DNA of 64,000 bases from Pseudomonas sp. ML96 (GCF_000761545.1 NZ_JPMY01000046.1:24966-88965), one strand, 5' to 3'; numbered from the stretch's first letter, positions 28,562 through 37,544 are shown. Notes: generated by a model from the letters alone, not told the origin. Made by a program: numbers and translations.

Positions 28562-29350
28562 ATGGCCAAGGTATTCGCGATCGCCAATCAGAAAGGCGGG
28601 GTCGGCAAGACCACCACCTGCATCAACCTGGCCGCCTCGCTGGTCGCCACCAAGCGCCGCGTGCTGTTGATCGACCTCGATCCACAGGGCAACGCCACCA
28701 TGGGCAGTGGTGTGGATAAGCAGACCCTGGAGCACTCCATCTACGACGTGCTGATCGGCGAGAGCACCGTCGGTGAGGCCATGCAGTTCTCCGAGCACGG
28801 CGGCTACCAGCTGCTGCCGGCCAACCGCGACCTGACCGCCGCGGAAGTCGCGCTGCTCGAGATGAAGATGAAGGAGAGCCGCCTGCGCTATGCCCTGGCG
28901 CCGATCCGCGAGAACTACGACTACATCCTCATCGACTGCCCGCCAGCGCTGTCCATGCTCACGGTCAACGCCCTGGTCGCCGCCGATGGCGTGATCATCC
29001 CCATGCAGTGCGAGTACTACGCACTGGAAGGCCTGAGCGACCTGATGAACAGCATCCAGCGCATCGGCTCGCTGCTCAACCCGAGCCTGAAGATCGAAGG
29101 CCTGCTGCGTACCATGTACGACCCGCGCATCAGCCTGACCAACGATGTCAGCGCCCAGCTCAAGGAACACTTCGGCGATCAGCTGTACGACGCCGTGATC
29201 CCGCGCAATGTGCGCCTGGCTGAGGCGCCCAGCTTCGGCATGCCGGCGCTGGCCTATGACAAGCAATCCCGCGGCGCCATCGCCTACCTCGCCCTGGCCG
29301 GCGAACTGGTGCGCCGCCAGCGCTCTGCCGCGAAAACCGCAACCGCATAA
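28562..29350 (+). CDS. parA: Chromosome partitioning ATPase ParA
   Basis: ParA (Soj) is a Walker-type ATPase that with ParB and parS moves origins apart. The 262-residue protein has the deviant Walker A KGGVGKTTTCINLAASL near residue 12, the DLDPQGNATMGSG segment and the DCPPALSMLTVNAL Walker B region. It lies eight bases upstream of parB. A perfect DnaA box (28711-28719) falls within it. The parS targets are in recF about 10 kb away. Confidence 0.97.
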   Translation: MAKVFAIANQKGGVGKTTTCINLAASLVATKRRVLLIDLDPQGNATMGSGVDKQTLEHSIYDVLIGESTVGEAMQFSEHGGYQLLPANRDLTAAEVALLEMKMKESRLRYALAPIRENYDYILIDCPPALSMLTVNALVAADGVIIPMQCEYYALEGLSDLMNSIQRIGSLLNPSLKIEGLLRTMYDPRISLTNDVSAQLKEHFGDQLYDAVIPRNVRLAEAPSFGMPALAYDKQSRGAIAYLALAGELVRRQRSAAKTATA

Positions 29351-29358
29351 GGAATCCC

Positions 29359-30231
29359 ATGGCCACCAAGAAACGAGGACTCGGCCGCGGCCTGGACGCT
29401 CTGCTCGGCGGTAGTACCGCCGCCACCCTGGAAGAGGAAGCGGTCAAGGTCGACAGCCGTGAGCTGCAGCACCTGCCGCTGGACCTGATCCAGCGCGGCA
29501 AGTACCAGCCACGCCGCGACATGGACCCGTCGGCCCTGGAAGAACTGGCCAACTCGATCAAGGTTCAGGGCGTGATGCAGCCGATCGTGGTGCGCCCCAT
29601 CGGTGGCGGCCGCTTCGAGATCATCGCCGGTGAACGCCGTTGGCGCGCCAGCCAGCAGGCCGGCCTGGACAAGATCCCGGCCATGGTCCGCGAAGTGCCG
29701 GACGAAGCTGCCATCGCCATGGCGCTGATCGAGAACATCCAGCGCGAAGACCTCAATCCGATCGAGGAAGCCGTGGCCCTGCAGCGCCTGCAGCAGGAGT
29801 TCGAGCTGACCCAGCAGCAGGTCGCCGATGCGGTGGGCAAGTCGCGGGTCACCATCACCAACCTGCTACGCCTGATCGCTCTGCCGGAAGAGATCAAGAC
29901 CCTGCTCGCCCATGGCGATCTGGAGATGGGCCACGCCCGTGCCCTGCTCGGTCTGCCCCTGGAACAGCAGGTGGAAGGCGCGCGACATGTTGTCGCACGC
30001 GGCCTCACCGTGCGCCAAACCGAAGCACTGGTACGCCAGTGGCTGAATACCAAGGAAAAGCCTGCCGAGAAGGTCAAGGCCGACCCGGACATCAACCGCC
30101 TGGAACAGCGCCTGGCCGAGAAGCTAGGGGCTCCCGTGCAGATCAAGCACGGTCAGAAGGGCAAGGGCCAATTGGTGATCCGCTACAACTCGCTGGACGA
30201 GCTGCAGGGCGTACTCGCCCACATCCGCTGA
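29359..30231 (+). CDS. parB: Chromosome partitioning protein ParB
   Basis: ParB (Spo0J) binds parS, is a CTP-dependent clamp in characterised homologues, and stimulates ParA. The 290-residue protein has KKRGLGRGLDALLGG at the N-terminus (ParA contact), the ParB/Srx CTP-binding boxes with GERRWRASQ and ENIQREDLNPIEEA, the helix-turn-helix LTQQQVADAVGKSRVTITNLLRLIALP, and a C-terminal dimerisation domain ending LVIRYNSLDELQGVLAHIR. All expected regions are intact. Confidence 0.97.
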   Translation: MATKKRGLGRGLDALLGGSTAATLEEEAVKVDSRELQHLPLDLIQRGKYQPRRDMDPSALEELANSIKVQGVMQPIVVRPIGGGRFEIIAGERRWRASQQAGLDKIPAMVREVPDEAAIAMALIENIQREDLNPIEEAVALQRLQQEFELTQQQVADAVGKSRVTITNLLRLIALPEEIKTLLAHGDLEMGHARALLGLPLEQQVEGARHVVARGLTVRQTEALVRQWLNTKEKPAEKVKADPDINRLEQRLAEKLGAPVQIKHGQKGKGQLVIRYNSLDELQGVLAHIR

Positions 30232-30284
30232 AATCTCGACACAATTGCACATGTAGCGGGCGGTCGGAATTCACTACCGGCCAG

Positions 30285-30313
30285 TTGAACAGGGGGGGAA
30301 CCCCCCCTATACT
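30285..30313 (+). promoter_or_regulatory. Sigma-70 promoter of the atp operon with palindromic G7/C7 spacer
   Basis: TTGAAC (30285-30290) and TATACT (30308-30313) are separated by exactly 17 bp made of A, seven G, AA, seven C. The stretch after the -10, CTGCGCGC, is GC-rich like stringent-type discriminators. Predicted start near 30320, giving about 67 bases of leader before atpI. Confidence 0.8.
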
Positions 30314-30386
30314 CTGCGCGCATTTTGTCGGCACAAAGTATGCCAAGTTGTTGATTTAACGTGCCGACCCAGAGGAACAGCGAGAG

Positions 30387-30794
30387 ATGGACGCCCGCAC
30401 GCCGAACCGCCTGCCCTTCCATCGTCTACCGGTCTTTCCGGTGCTGCTGGCCCAACTGGTCGTGATTCTGTTGGCCGCCGCCGCCCTGTATGGCTGGCGC
30501 GGCGCGGTAAGCGGCTATTCGGGACTCTGCGGGGGGCTTATTGCCTGGCTCCCCAACCTGTATTTCGCCCACAAGGCTTTCCGCTTCAGCGGGGCCCGGG
30601 CCGCCCAGAGCATCGTCCGGTCGTTCTACGCCGGCGAGACGGGCAAGCTGATTCTGACGGCAGTGCTGTTTGCACTGACGTTCGTAGTGGTGAAACCACT
30701 GGCGGCACCGGCCCTGTTCGGTGTCTTCGTGCTGGCGCTCAGCGTTGGCTGGTTCGCACCGCTGCTGATGAGAACAAGACTTTCGAGACCTTAG
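30387..30794 (+). CDS. atpI: ATP synthase subunit I
   Basis: A 135-residue membrane protein, first gene of the F1Fo operon. AtpI assists assembly of the c-ring in other bacteria and is not essential. Four hydrophobic segments can be seen (residues about 14-34, 38-58, 83-103, 108-128), with the GYSGLCGGLIAWLPNLYFAHKAFRF segment between them typical of the family. The start is an ATG directly after AGCGAGAG. It lies about 67 bases downstream of the predicted operon promoter. Confidence 0.9.
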   Translation: MDARTPNRLPFHRLPVFPVLLAQLVVILLAAAALYGWRGAVSGYSGLCGGLIAWLPNLYFAHKAFRFSGARAAQSIVRSFYAGETGKLILTAVLFALTFVVVKPLAAPALFGVFVLALSVGWFAPLLMRTRLSRP

Positions 30795-30810
30795 AGCGTT
30801 TGAGGCAAAC

Positions 30811-31680
30811 ATGGCAGAACAAACCGCTTCGGGCTATATCCAGCACCACCTGCAGAACCTGACTTTCGGGCAACTGCCGAATGGTGACTGGGGCTTCGCC
30901 CACACCGCGCAAGAAGCAAAGGAAATGGGCTTCTGGGCCTTCCACGTAGACACCCTGGGTTGGTCGGTAGTTCTCGGCCTGGTGTTCATCCTGCTGTTCC
31001 GCATGGCAGCCAAGCGCGCCACCAGCGGTCAACCGGGTGGTCTGCAGAACTTCGTCGAAGTACTGATCGAGTTCGTCGACGGCAGCGTGAAGGACACCTT
31101 CCACGGCCGTAACGCTCTGATCGCCCCGCTGGCCCTGACCATCTTCGTCTGGATCTTCCTGATGAACCTGATGGACTTGGTGCCGGTGGACTTCCTGCCG
31201 ATGACTGCTGCCTGGATTACCGGCAACGAGCACCTGTTCTTCCGTGTGGTGCCGACTACCGACCCGAACGCCACCCTGGGCATGGCCCTGTCGGTGTTTG
31301 CGCTGATCGTGTTCTACAGCATCAAGGTCAAGGGCATTGGCGGCTTCCTCGGTGAGTTGACCCTGCACCCGTTCAGCAGCAGCAACATCGTTGTGCAGAT
31401 CCTGCTGATCCCGGTGAACTTCCTGCTCGAGTTCGTCACCCTGATCGCCAAGCCGATTTCTCTGGCTCTGCGTCTGTTCGGCAACATGTATGCCGGCGAA
31501 CTGATCTTCATCCTGATTGCCGTGATGTTCGGCAGTGGTCTGTTCCTGCTCAGCACCCTGGGTGTTGCGCTGAACTGGGCGTGGGCTGTGTTCCACATCC
31601 TGATCATCACCCTGCAGGCGTTCATCTTCATGATGCTGACCATCGTCTACCTGTCGATGGCACACGAAGACAACCACTAA
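30811..31680 (+). CDS. atpB: ATP synthase Fo subunit a
   Basis: Subunit a forms the proton half-channels against the c-ring. The 289-residue multi-helix protein contains the conserved LALRLFGNMYAGELI, whose first Arg is the essential residue facing the c-ring carboxylate, and the family's NLMDLVPVDFLP segment. It follows atpI by 16 bases. A hairpin with a TTCG loop begins at its stop codon. Confidence 0.97.
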   Translation: MAEQTASGYIQHHLQNLTFGQLPNGDWGFAHTAQEAKEMGFWAFHVDTLGWSVVLGLVFILLFRMAAKRATSGQPGGLQNFVEVLIEFVDGSVKDTFHGRNALIAPLALTIFVWIFLMNLMDLVPVDFLPMTAAWITGNEHLFFRVVPTTDPNATLGMALSVFALIVFYSIKVKGIGGFLGELTLHPFSSSNIVVQILLIPVNFLLEFVTLIAKPISLALRLFGNMYAGELIFILIAVMFGSGLFLLSTLGVALNWAWAVFHILIITLQAFIFMMLTIVYLSMAHEDNH

Positions 31681-31696
31681 GAGGCTTCGGCCTCTT
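31679..31696 (+). other. Hairpin with UUCG loop between atpB and atpE
   Basis: AAGAGGC and GCCTCTT form a perfect 7-bp stem closed by TTCG, overlapping the atpB stop. Only a short TT follows. It may protect or partly terminate the atpIB transcript; the 88-base gap to atpE is the longest inside the operon, and subunit c must be made in greater amounts than a. Confidence 0.6.
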
Positions 31697-31768
31697 TAGG
31701 TAACCAAAACCGCTTTACCGCTTCACTTAACCCTTTAAACAAATACGACGTAAAAGTCGGGAGGAAAA

Positions 31769-32026
31769 ATGGAAACTGTAGTTGGTCTCACCGCGATTGC
31801 TGTTGCCCTGCTGATCGGTCTGGGCGCTCTGGGTACCGCCATTGGCTTCGGCCTGCTGGGCGGCAAATTCCTGGAAGGCGCTGCTCGTCAGCCGGAAATG
31901 GTTCCGATGCTGCAGGTGAAAATGTTCATCGTCGCCGGTCTGCTGGACGCCGTGACCATGATCGGCGTTGGTATCGCTCTGTTCTTCACCTTCGCGAACC
32001 CCTTCGTTGGTCAAATCGCCGGCTAA
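31769..32026 (+). CDS. atpE: ATP synthase Fo subunit c
   Basis: The 85-residue two-helix hairpin protein of the proton-translocating ring. Helix 1 is [22 protein letters not shown]; the polar loop is RQPE (residues 40-43); helix 2 contains the proton-binding Asp60 in [12 protein letters not shown]. Asp rather than a sodium-type Glu motif points to proton coupling. A strong GGAGGAAAA ribosome binding site precedes the ATG, fitting the need for many copies per complex. Confidence 0.98.
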
Positions 32027-32081
32027 TCACTCGCTTGCGAGTTGATTGGTTTGACGAAACAACGAACAGCGAGGTATTGGC

Positions 32082-32552
32082 GTGAACATTAATGCAACCC
32101 TGATTGGCCAGGCCGTTGCGTTCTTCATTTTCGTGCTGTTCTGCATGAAGTTCGTATGGCCTCCGGTCATCACGGCTCTGCGCGAACGCCAAAAGAAGAT
32201 CGCCGATGGTCTGGACGCCGCCAACCGTGCGGCTCGCGATCTGGAACTGGCCCACGAGAAAGTGGCTCAGCAACTGCGCGAAGCCAAAACCCAGGCTGCT
32301 GAAATCATCGAGCAAGCCAAGAAGCGCGGCACTCAGATCGTCGACGAAGCCCGTGATCAGGCTCGCGTCGAAGCTGACCGTGTGAAGGCTCAGGCTCAGG
32401 CCGAGATCGAACAGGAACTGAACAGCGTCAAAGACGCCCTGCGTGCCCAAGTGGGTGCCCTGGCCGTTGGCGGTGCTGAGAAGATCCTGGGTGCCACCAT
32501 CGATCAGAACGCGCACGCGGAGCTGGTTAACAAACTGGCCGCCGAAATCTAA
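32082..32552 (+). CDS. atpF: ATP synthase Fo subunit b
   Basis: The peripheral stalk subunit, 156 residues. One N-terminal membrane helix (ATLIGQAVAFFIFVLFCMKFVWPPV) is followed by a long charged coiled coil rich in Ala, Glu, Lys and Gln and the C-terminal delta-binding part. The start is GTG at 32082 after a GAGG ribosome binding site. Length equals E. coli AtpF. Confidence 0.96.
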   Translation: MNINATLIGQAVAFFIFVLFCMKFVWPPVITALRERQKKIADGLDAANRAARDLELAHEKVAQQLREAKTQAAEIIEQAKKRGTQIVDEARDQARVEADRVKAQAQAEIEQELNSVKDALRAQVGALAVGGAEKILGATIDQNAHAELVNKLAAEI

Positions 32553-32564
32553 GCGAGGGCGATC

Positions 32565-33101
32565 ATGGCAGAACTGACCACGCTGGCCCGTCCTTACGCT
32601 AAGGCTGCCTTCGAGTACGCACAAGGCAACCAGCAGCTGGCCGCTTGGTCGGCCATGCTGGGCCTCGCTGCAGCGGTGTCGCAAGACGACACCATGCAGC
32701 GCGTGCTCAAGGCCCCGCGTTTGACGAGCGCAGAAAAGGCCACCGCTTTTAACGAAGTGTGTGGTGACAAGTTCGACGCCCAGGCACGTAACTTCATTTC
32801 CATCGTTTCCGAAAACGGTCGTCTCGACCTGTTGCCGGAGATCGCCGCCCAGTTCGAGCTGTACAAGGCCGAGCAGGAGAAGTCGGTAGACGTGGAAGTG
32901 ACCAGTGCCTTCGCATTGAGCACAGAACAGCAAGACAAACTCGCCAAGGTTCTCAACGCACGGCTCAGCCGAGAAGTGCGTCTGCACGTGACGGAAGACG
33001 CTGCCCTACTGGGTGGCGTGGTTATCCGCGCGGGCGACCTGGTTATCGATGGCTCGGTTCGCGGCAAAATCGCGAAGCTGGCCGAAGCGTTGAAATCTTG
33101 A
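32565..33101 (+). CDS. atpH: ATP synthase F1 subunit delta
   Basis: The 178-residue delta subunit links the b-dimer stalk to the top of F1. The N-terminal TTLARPYAKAAFEYAQGNQQLAAWS and the C-terminal LGGVVIRAGDLVIDGSVRGKIAKLAEAL are the conserved ends of OSCP/delta proteins. It lies 12 bases after atpF and 21 bases before atpA. Confidence 0.96.
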   Translation: MAELTTLARPYAKAAFEYAQGNQQLAAWSAMLGLAAAVSQDDTMQRVLKAPRLTSAEKATAFNEVCGDKFDAQARNFISIVSENGRLDLLPEIAAQFELYKAEQEKSVDVEVTSAFALSTEQQDKLAKVLNARLSREVRLHVTEDAALLGGVVIRAGDLVIDGSVRGKIAKLAEALKS

Positions 33102-33122
33102 GTTTGAAGGGGCAGCAGAGCA

Positions 33123-34667
33123 ATGCAGCAACTCAATCCTTCCGAAATTAGTGAAATCATCAAGGGACGTATCGAGAAACTCGACGTCTCTTCCCAAGCC
33201 CGCAACGAAGGTACCGTGGTATCCGTCTCCGACGGTATCGTGCGTATCTATGGTCTGGCCGACGTTATGTACGGCGAAATGATCGAGTTCCCGGGCGGCG
33301 TCTACGGTATGGCGCTGAACCTGGAGCAAGACTCCGTCGGCGCCGTAGTGCTGGGTGCATACACCAGCCTCGCCGAAGGCATGAGCGCCAAGTGCACCGG
33401 CCGCATCCTGGAAGTCCCGGTTGGTCCGGAACTGCTGGGCCGCGTAGTCGACGCACTGGGCAACCCGATCGATGGCAAAGGCCCGATCAATGCTCAAGCC
33501 ACCGACGCTGTCGAGAAAGTCGCTCCGGGCGTGATCTGGCGTAAGTCGGTCGACCAGCCGGTGCAAACCGGTTACAAGTCGGTCGATGCCATGATCCCGG
33601 TAGGCCGTGGCCAGCGCGAGCTGATCATCGGTGACCGTCAGATCGGTAAGACCGCTCTGGCCGTCGACGCCATCATCAACCAGAAGAACAGCGGCATCCG
33701 CTGCGTCTACGTAGCCATCGGTCAGAAGCAATCGACCATCGCCAACGTGGTACGCAAGCTGGAAGAAGCTGGCGCCCTGGCCAACACCATCGTGGTTGCC
33801 GCCTCGGCTTCGGAATCGGCTGCCCTGCAGTTCCTGGCTCCGTACGCTGGTTGCACTATGGGCGAATACTTCCGCGACCGCGGTGAAGACGCCCTGATCG
33901 TGTACGACGACCTGTCCAAGCAGGCCGTTGCCTACCGCCAGATCTCCCTGCTGCTGCGCCGTCCGCCGGGCCGCGAAGCTTACCCAGGCGACGTGTTCTA
34001 TCTCCACAGCCGTCTGCTGGAGCGCGCTTCCCGCGTTTCCGAAGAGTATGTCGAGAAGTTCACCAATGGCGCTGTGACTGGCAAGACTGGTTCCCTGACC
34101 GCTCTGCCGATCATCGAAACCCAGGCTGGTGACGTTTCCGCGTTCGTTCCGACCAACGTGATCTCGATCACCGACGGTCAGATCTTCCTGGAATCGGCCA
34201 TGTTCAACTCGGGTATCCGTCCGGCCGTCAACGCCGGTATCTCGGTTTCCCGCGTGGGTGGTGCCGCTCAGACCAAGATCATCAAGAAGCTGTCCGGTGG
34301 TATCCGTACCGCTCTGGCTCAGTACCGTGAACTGGCGGCCTTCGCCCAGTTCGCTTCTGACCTGGACGAGGCTACCCGCAAGCAGCTGGATCACGGTCAG
34401 CGCGTTACCGAGCTGATGAAGCAGAAGCAGTACGCGCCGATGTCGATCGCCGACATGTCGGTGAGCCTGTACGCCGCCGAGCGTGGTTTCCTGGCCGACG
34501 TCGAAGTCGCCAAGATCATCAGCTTCGAGCAGGCCCTGATCGCCTTCTTCAACCGTGAGAACGCCGCTCTGATGGCGAAGATCAACGAGAAGGGCGACTT
34601 CAATGACGACATCGATGGCCAGCTGAAAGCCGGTATCGAGAAGTTCAAGGCCACCCAAACCTGGTAA
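33123..34667 (+). CDS. atpA: ATP synthase F1 subunit alpha
   Basis: The 514-residue non-catalytic nucleotide-binding subunit of the F1 hexamer. It has MQQLNPSEISEIIKGRIEKL at the N-terminus, the P-loop GDRQIGKTA, and the RVGGAAQTKIIKKLSGGIRT region that includes the arginine finger segment of the family. Length matches other gamma-proteobacterial AtpA. Codon use here is less GC-extreme than in flanking genes, as is usual for highly expressed genes. Confidence 0.98.
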   Translation: MQQLNPSEISEIIKGRIEKLDVSSQARNEGTVVSVSDGIVRIYGLADVMYGEMIEFPGGVYGMALNLEQDSVGAVVLGAYTSLAEGMSAKCTGRILEVPVGPELLGRVVDALGNPIDGKGPINAQATDAVEKVAPGVIWRKSVDQPVQTGYKSVDAMIPVGRGQRELIIGDRQIGKTALAVDAIINQKNSGIRCVYVAIGQKQSTIANVVRKLEEAGALANTIVVAASASESAALQFLAPYAGCTMGEYFRDRGEDALIVYDDLSKQAVAYRQISLLLRRPPGREAYPGDVFYLHSRLLERASRVSEEYVEKFTNGAVTGKTGSLTALPIIETQAGDVSAFVPTNVISITDGQIFLESAMFNSGIRPAVNAGISVSRVGGAAQTKIIKKLSGGIRTALAQYRELAAFAQFASDLDEATRKQLDHGQRVTELMKQKQYAPMSIADMSVSLYAAERGFLADVEVAKIISFEQALIAFFNRENAALMAKINEKGDFNDDIDGQLKAGIEKFKATQTW

Positions 34668-34717
34668 GCCGCAGTGGGGGTCGCGAGGCCCCCGCTTGCT
34701 AACCTGATAGGTGTTAC

Positions 34718-35578
34718 ATGGCAGGCGCAAAAGAGATTCGCAGCAAGATTGCGAGCATCAAAAGCACGCAGAAGATCACCAGCGCCATGGAAAAGGTGGC
34801 GACCAGCAAAATGCGCAGAGCTCAACAGCGCATGGCTGCTAGTCGTCCCTACGCGGAGCGTATCCGCCAGGTGATTGGTCATCTGGCCAACGCCAACCCG
34901 GAATATCGTCACCCGTTCATGATCGAGCGTGAAGTTAAGCGCGTCGGTTACGTGGTGGTGAGTTCGGACCGTGGTCTGTGCGGTGGTCTGAATACCAACC
35001 TGTTCAAGGCTCTGGTCAAGGACATGGCGAGCAATCGCGAGCAAGGCGTAGAGGTTGATCTCTGCGTGATTGGCAGCAAGGGTGCGGCGTTCTTCCGCAA
35101 CTTTGGTGGCAATGTTGTTGCTGCGATCAGCCACCTGGGCGAAGAACCGTCGATCAACGATCTGATCGGTTCCGTCAAGGTCATGCTCGATGCTTACCTC
35201 GAAGGTCGCATCGATCGTCTGTCCGTGGTCTCGAACAAGTTCGTCAATACCATGACGCAAAAGCCGACAGTGGAGCAGCTCGTTCCCCTGGTGGCGACTC
35301 CGGATGAAGGTCTCAAGCACCACTGGGACTACCTGTACGAACCCGACGCCAAACAGCTGCTCGACGGCCTGATGGTGCGTTATGTGGAGTCGCAGGTGTA
35401 CCAGTCGGTAGTAGAGAACAACGCTGCTGAACAAGCGGCGCGGATGATCGCGATGAAGAACGCCACCGACAACGCTGGCGATCTGATCAAAGACCTGCAG
35501 CTGATTTACAACAAGGCTCGTCAGGCAGCGATCACCCAGGAAATTTCGGAAATCGTCGGCGGCGCTGCCGCGGTTTAA
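34718..35578 (+). CDS. atpG: ATP synthase F1 subunit gamma
   Basis: The 286-residue rotating central shaft. The N-terminal AGAKEIRSKIASIKSTQKITSAMEKVATSKMRRAQ and the C-terminal NATDNAGDLIKDLQLIYNKARQAAITQEISEIVGGAAA form the coiled coil; SSDRGLCGGLNTNLFK is the conserved signature in the central domain. It sits between atpA and atpD as in all gamma-proteobacterial operons. Confidence 0.97.
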   Translation: MAGAKEIRSKIASIKSTQKITSAMEKVATSKMRRAQQRMAASRPYAERIRQVIGHLANANPEYRHPFMIEREVKRVGYVVVSSDRGLCGGLNTNLFKALVKDMASNREQGVEVDLCVIGSKGAAFFRNFGGNVVAAISHLGEEPSINDLIGSVKVMLDAYLEGRIDRLSVVSNKFVNTMTQKPTVEQLVPLVATPDEGLKHHWDYLYEPDAKQLLDGLMVRYVESQVYQSVVENNAAEQAARMIAMKNATDNAGDLIKDLQLIYNKARQAAITQEISEIVGGAAAV

Positions 35579-35608
35579 GAACGGTTCAAATATTCAGAGG
35601 AACCAAAG

Positions 35609-36985
35609 ATGAGTAGCGGACGTATCGTTCAAATCATCGGCGCCGTTATCGACGTGGAATTCCCGCGTGATCAGGTGCCGAGTGTTTATGAAGCGCTGAA
35701 AGTAGTCGGCGCCGAAACCACCCTGGAAGTTCAGCAGCAGCTGGGCGACGGCGTGGTTCGTTCCATCGCCATGGGCTCGACCGAAGGTCTGAAGCGTGGC
35801 CTGGACGTCACCCGTACTGGCAAGGCCATCTCCGTTCCGGTCGGTAAAGCGACCCTGGGCCGGATCATGGACGTGCTGGGCAACCCGATCGACGAAGCTG
35901 GCCCGATCGGCGAAGAAGAGCAGTGGGAAATCCACCGCGCTGCGCCGTCGTACGCCGAACAAGCTGGCGGCAACGAGCTGCTGGAAACCGGCATCAAGGT
36001 AATCGACCTGGTCTGCCCGTTCGCCAAGGGCGGTAAAGTCGGTCTGTTCGGTGGTGCCGGTGTCGGCAAGACCGTAAACATGATGGAACTGATCCGTAAC
36101 ATCGCCATGGAACACAGCGGTTATTCCGTGTTCGCTGGTGTGGGTGAGCGTACTCGTGAGGGTAACGACTTCTACCACGAGATGAAGGACTCCAACGTTC
36201 TCGACAAAGTAGCCCTGGTCTACGGTCAGATGAACGAGCCGCCAGGCAACCGTCTGCGCGTTGCGCTGACCGGCCTGACCATGGCCGAGAAGTTCCGTGA
36301 TGAAGGTCGTGACGTTCTGCTGTTCGTCGACAACATCTACCGTTACACCCTCGCCGGTACCGAAGTATCCGCACTGCTGGGCCGTATGCCTTCCGCAGTA
36401 GGTTACCAGCCGACTCTGGCCGAAGAGATGGGCGTTCTGCAGGAGCGTATTACCTCCACCAAGAACGGCTCGATCACCTCGGTACAGGCCGTATACGTAC
36501 CTGCGGACGACCTGACCGACCCGAGCCCGGCGACCACCTTCGCCCACTTGGACGCCACCGTCGTACTGTCGCGTGACATCGCCTCCCTGGGTATCTACCC
36601 GGCCGTGGACCCGCTGGACTCCACCTCCCGCCAGCTCGATCCGCTGGTTGTAGGTGTGGACCACTACGAGACCGCGCGTGGCGTGCAGTACGTTCTGCAG
36701 CGCTACAAGGAACTGAAGGACATCATCGCGATCCTCGGTATGGACGAACTGTCGGAAGCCGACAAGCAGCTGGTATCCCGTGCTCGTAAGATCCAGCGCT
36801 TCCTGTCCCAGCCGTTCTTCGTGGCCGAAGTCTTCACCGGTTCGCCAGGCAAGTACGTTTCCCTGAAGGACACCATCGCTGGTTTCAGCGGCATCCTGAA
36901 AGGTGACTACGATCACCTGCCGGAGCAGGCGTTCTACATGGTTGGCAGCATCGACGAAGCCATCGAGAAAGCCAAGAAACTGTAA
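35609..36985 (+). CDS. atpD: ATP synthase F1 subunit beta
   Basis: The 458-residue catalytic subunit. The P-loop is GGAGVGKTVNMMELI, followed by the catalytic Glu region GVGERTREGNDFYHEM and Walker B VLLFVDNIYRYTLAGTEVSALLGRMPSAVGYQPTL. The C-terminal helical domain contains LDELSEADK, a variant of the DELSEED lever (here MDELSEADKQLV). It is 30 bases after atpG. Confidence 0.98.
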   Translation: MSSGRIVQIIGAVIDVEFPRDQVPSVYEALKVVGAETTLEVQQQLGDGVVRSIAMGSTEGLKRGLDVTRTGKAISVPVGKATLGRIMDVLGNPIDEAGPIGEEEQWEIHRAAPSYAEQAGGNELLETGIKVIDLVCPFAKGGKVGLFGGAGVGKTVNMMELIRNIAMEHSGYSVFAGVGERTREGNDFYHEMKDSNVLDKVALVYGQMNEPPGNRLRVALTGLTMAEKFRDEGRDVLLFVDNIYRYTLAGTEVSALLGRMPSAVGYQPTLAEEMGVLQERITSTKNGSITSVQAVYVPADDLTDPSPATTFAHLDATVVLSRDIASLGIYPAVDPLDSTSRQLDPLVVGVDHYETARGVQYVLQRYKELKDIIAILGMDELSEADKQLVSRARKIQRFLSQPFFVAEVFTGSPGKYVSLKDTIAGFSGILKGDYDHLPEQAFYMVGSIDEAIEKAKKL

Positions 36986-37026
36986 TCCCCTGTGCGCCCG
37001 GCAACGGGCGCTCGTGAGGCAAGCGT

Positions 37027-37446
37027 ATGGCCATTACTGTCCATTGCGACATCGTCAGTGCCGAAGCGGAGATCTTCTCCGGTTTGGTCGAGATGGTGAT
37101 TGCGCACGGCAACCTGGGCGATCTCGGTATCGCTCCGGGCCACGCCCCGCTGATCACCGACCTGAAACCGGGCCCAATCCGCCTGGTCAAGCAGGGTGGC
37201 GAGCATGAGGTGTTCTACATCTCGGGTGGTTTCCTCGAAGTTCAGCCGAACATGGTGAAGGTCCTGGCCGACACCGTGACCCGCGCTGGCGATATCGACG
37301 AAGCTGCTGCCCAGGAGGCCCTCAAGGCCGCCGAGAAGGCACTCAACGAGAAGGGCTCGGAATTCGATTACGGTTCCGCCGCCGCTCACCTGGCCGAAGT
37401 CGCAGCCCAGCTGCGTACCGTCCAGCAGCTGCGCAAGAAGTACTGA
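37027..37446 (+). CDS. atpC: ATP synthase F1 subunit epsilon
   Basis: The 139-residue epsilon subunit couples the gamma shaft to the c-ring and can inhibit ATP hydrolysis through its C-terminal helices. The N-terminal beta-sandwich has VHCDIVSAEAEIFSGLVEMV and GNLGDLGIAPGHAPLITDLKPG; the C-terminal helical hairpin is rich in Ala and Glu (EAAAQEALKAAEKALNEKG). It ends the operon, followed by a strong terminator. Confidence 0.97.
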   Translation: MAITVHCDIVSAEAEIFSGLVEMVIAHGNLGDLGIAPGHAPLITDLKPGPIRLVKQGGEHEVFYISGGFLEVQPNMVKVLADTVTRAGDIDEAAAQEALKAAEKALNEKGSEFDYGSAAAHLAEVAAQLRTVQQLRKKY

Positions 37447-37477
37447 GTCCCGCACTCCGACTTCAGCGTTAGCGAGT

Positions 37478-37505
37478 AAAAGGGTAGCCTTGGCTACCCT
37501 TTTTC
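37478..37505 (+). terminator. Terminator of the atp operon
   Basis: AGGGTAGCC (37481-37489) and GGCTACCCT (37492-37500) around TT, with AAA on the left and TTTTTCTTTT on the right. Acts on the atp transcript. Confidence 0.95.
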
Positions 37506-37518
37506 TTTTCTGCCGTTT

Positions 37519-37544
37519 TTATCCACAGGTGGTGTTCCACCTGT
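37519..37544. promoter_or_regulatory. Perfect DnaA box overlapping an inverted repeat upstream of glmU
   Basis: TTATCCACA (37519-37527) runs into ACAGGTGG (37525-37532)-TGTT-CCACCTGT (37537-37544), a perfect 8-bp inverted repeat, 20 bases upstream of the glmU start. It may be an operator or a leader hairpin. Confidence 0.5.

Noticed and set aside
37525..37544. Inverted repeat with TGTTCCAC as a third parS site
   Set aside because: It shares only the left half TGTTCCAC with parS; the centre CGTG and the right half are missing, and the palindrome has a different axis.
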